The notes below the pieces were generated by a model. The model was not told the DNA's origin. It saw only the letters and a list, made by a program, of their open reading frames with translations, and made no database searches. Shown in pieces: positions 6,469-6,803 of a stretch of 6,803 nt of DNA. This DNA is from an uncultured Hungatella sp. (GTDB lineage: Bacteria; Bacillota; Clostridia; Lachnospirales; Lachnospiraceae), in the NCBI GenBank assembly GCA_910588505.1, contig CAJUPQ010000118.1, positions 1 through 6,803 of the forward strand. The letters are read 5' to 3'. Positions within the stretch are counted from its first letter, which is position 1. The number at the start of each line of letters is the position of its first letter. Both the position numbers and the translations under genes were made by a program.

Positions 6469-6503
6469 GAATCCTTTCACTGGCTCTTTTCGTGAAAGGA
6501 TTC
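6469..6503 (-). terminator. Perfect 12-bp hairpin beyond the recombinase gene
   Basis: GAATCCTTTCAC (6469-6480) is the exact reverse complement of 6492-6503, with an 11-base loop. On the - strand it is followed by TTTATT, so it can act as a terminator for the recombinase gene, whose stop is at 6543. Its place at the very edge of the element also makes it a candidate recombinase-binding arm. Confidence 0.55.
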
Positions 6504-6506
6504 GTT

Positions 6507-6535
6507 ACCCAAACGGAGTGAAGCGGAGTTTGGGT
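6507..6535. repeat. 8-bp inverted repeat next to the recombinase stop
   Basis: ACCCAAAC (6507-6514) pairs perfectly with GTTTGGGT (6528-6535) around a 13-base loop in which CGGAG occurs twice. Together with the 6469-6503 hairpin it makes a tandem stem-loop between the recombinase gene and the integration junction. It may be part of the same termination region or of the attachment site. Confidence 0.45.
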
Positions 6536-6542
6536 TTCCCCC

Positions 6543-6803
6543 TTACTTCAATTCAATCTTCACCCTCCCCACATCATACACCCATATCACCTCCACAAGT
6601 CTCTCTATCATATCCCGGTCCAGTTTAATATCATCCTCATAACCACCATATCTCTCCACAAGTTCCTTTTCATCCTCCTGCACCTCCATAGATTCCCGGA
6701 TTATCTGGATCTCCTGCTGGCATACCTGAATTTCGGCCTGTATATTTTCCTTTTTCCGCAGAAACTCCTCCTTCGTAAGTTCCCCATGTTTATATTCGCT
6801 GTA
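6543..6803 (-). CDS. Large serine recombinase, C-terminal 86 residues
   Basis: The frame enters from the right edge and ends at TAA (6543-6545 on this strand). Visible are a charged coiled-coil-like helix (about residues 9-37 of the fragment: LTKEEFLRKKENIQAEIQVC and onward) and a helix with ERYGG and LDRDMIERLVEVI. It ends with the strand VYDVGRVKIELK, typical of the end of clostridial TnpX/TndX-type large serine recombinases (usually 500-550 residues). The catalytic serine domain and zinc ribbon lie outside the window. In such elements the recombinase gene is normally the terminal gene, next to the attachment site. That matches the truncated spoVB about 90 bp away and implies an element extending to the right. 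Confidence 0.85.
   Translation of the reverse strand, partial: YSEYKHGELTKEEFLRKKENIQAEIQVCQQEIQIIRESMEVQEDEKELVERYGGYEDDIKLDRDMIERLVEVIWVYDVGRVKIELK

Noticed and set aside
1..6803. tRNA, rRNA or CRISPR array.
   Set aside because: No cloverleaf-like pattern, rRNA segment or regularly spaced direct repeats were seen.

Overview
The window looks like chromosome from a gut-type clostridial Firmicute, most likely Lachnospiraceae. The reasons are strong AGGAG ribosome sites, moderately high GC for Clostridia, a SpoVB-like sporulation flippase, a clostridial-style large serine recombinase and the protein flavour throughout. The species cannot be named from sequence reading alone.

Layout from left to right. 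3-128 (+) is the tail of an unrecognised protein. 129-301 looks like the end of an insertion element, with three spaced GGCCAC motifs. It abuts a secreted-protein gene on the - strand (about 245-436, TraB/GumN-like start) that is cut after about 45 codons. 502-1149 (-) is the C-terminal half of a PrpR/NtrC-type regulator with a degenerate AAA+ part and a Fis-type helix-turn-helix; its front half is missing. 1165-2079 (+) is an intact DapA-superfamily lyase/aldolase. 2090-2350 (+) is only the first quarter of a PdxA-type dehydrogenase. It runs straight into 2341-3501 (+), an SLC13/DASS-type anion transporter lacking its N-terminus. 3515-3865 (+) is an intact small VOC-fold protein followed by a terminator. 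3958-4923 (+) is an intact Na+/Ca2+ exchanger-type antiporter.

The right third starts with a structured intergenic region. It contains a 160-bp palindromic MITE-like element (5025-5184) flanked by TTA, then a 48-residue one-helix membrane protein (5241-5387) and a strong terminator (5500-5538). Next is a spoVB-like flippase (5599-6459) that is cut after about 278 native residues. Just beyond the cut, two hairpins and the C-terminus of a large serine recombinase (6543-6803, -) mark the edge of an integrated mobile element that continues to the right.

The DapA-like enzyme, PdxA, anion transporter, VOC protein and PrpR-type regulator together resemble a sugar-acid or hydroxy-acid catabolic cluster. 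As read here it is broken twice, at about 1141-1151 and about 2337-2343, so it probably cannot work as a complete pathway. The best lead is the serine-recombinase element inside spoVB, which may be a sporulation-linked or simply disruptive insertion. The MITE and the two cluster-breaking junctions come next. I did not find a clearly novel multi-gene system.
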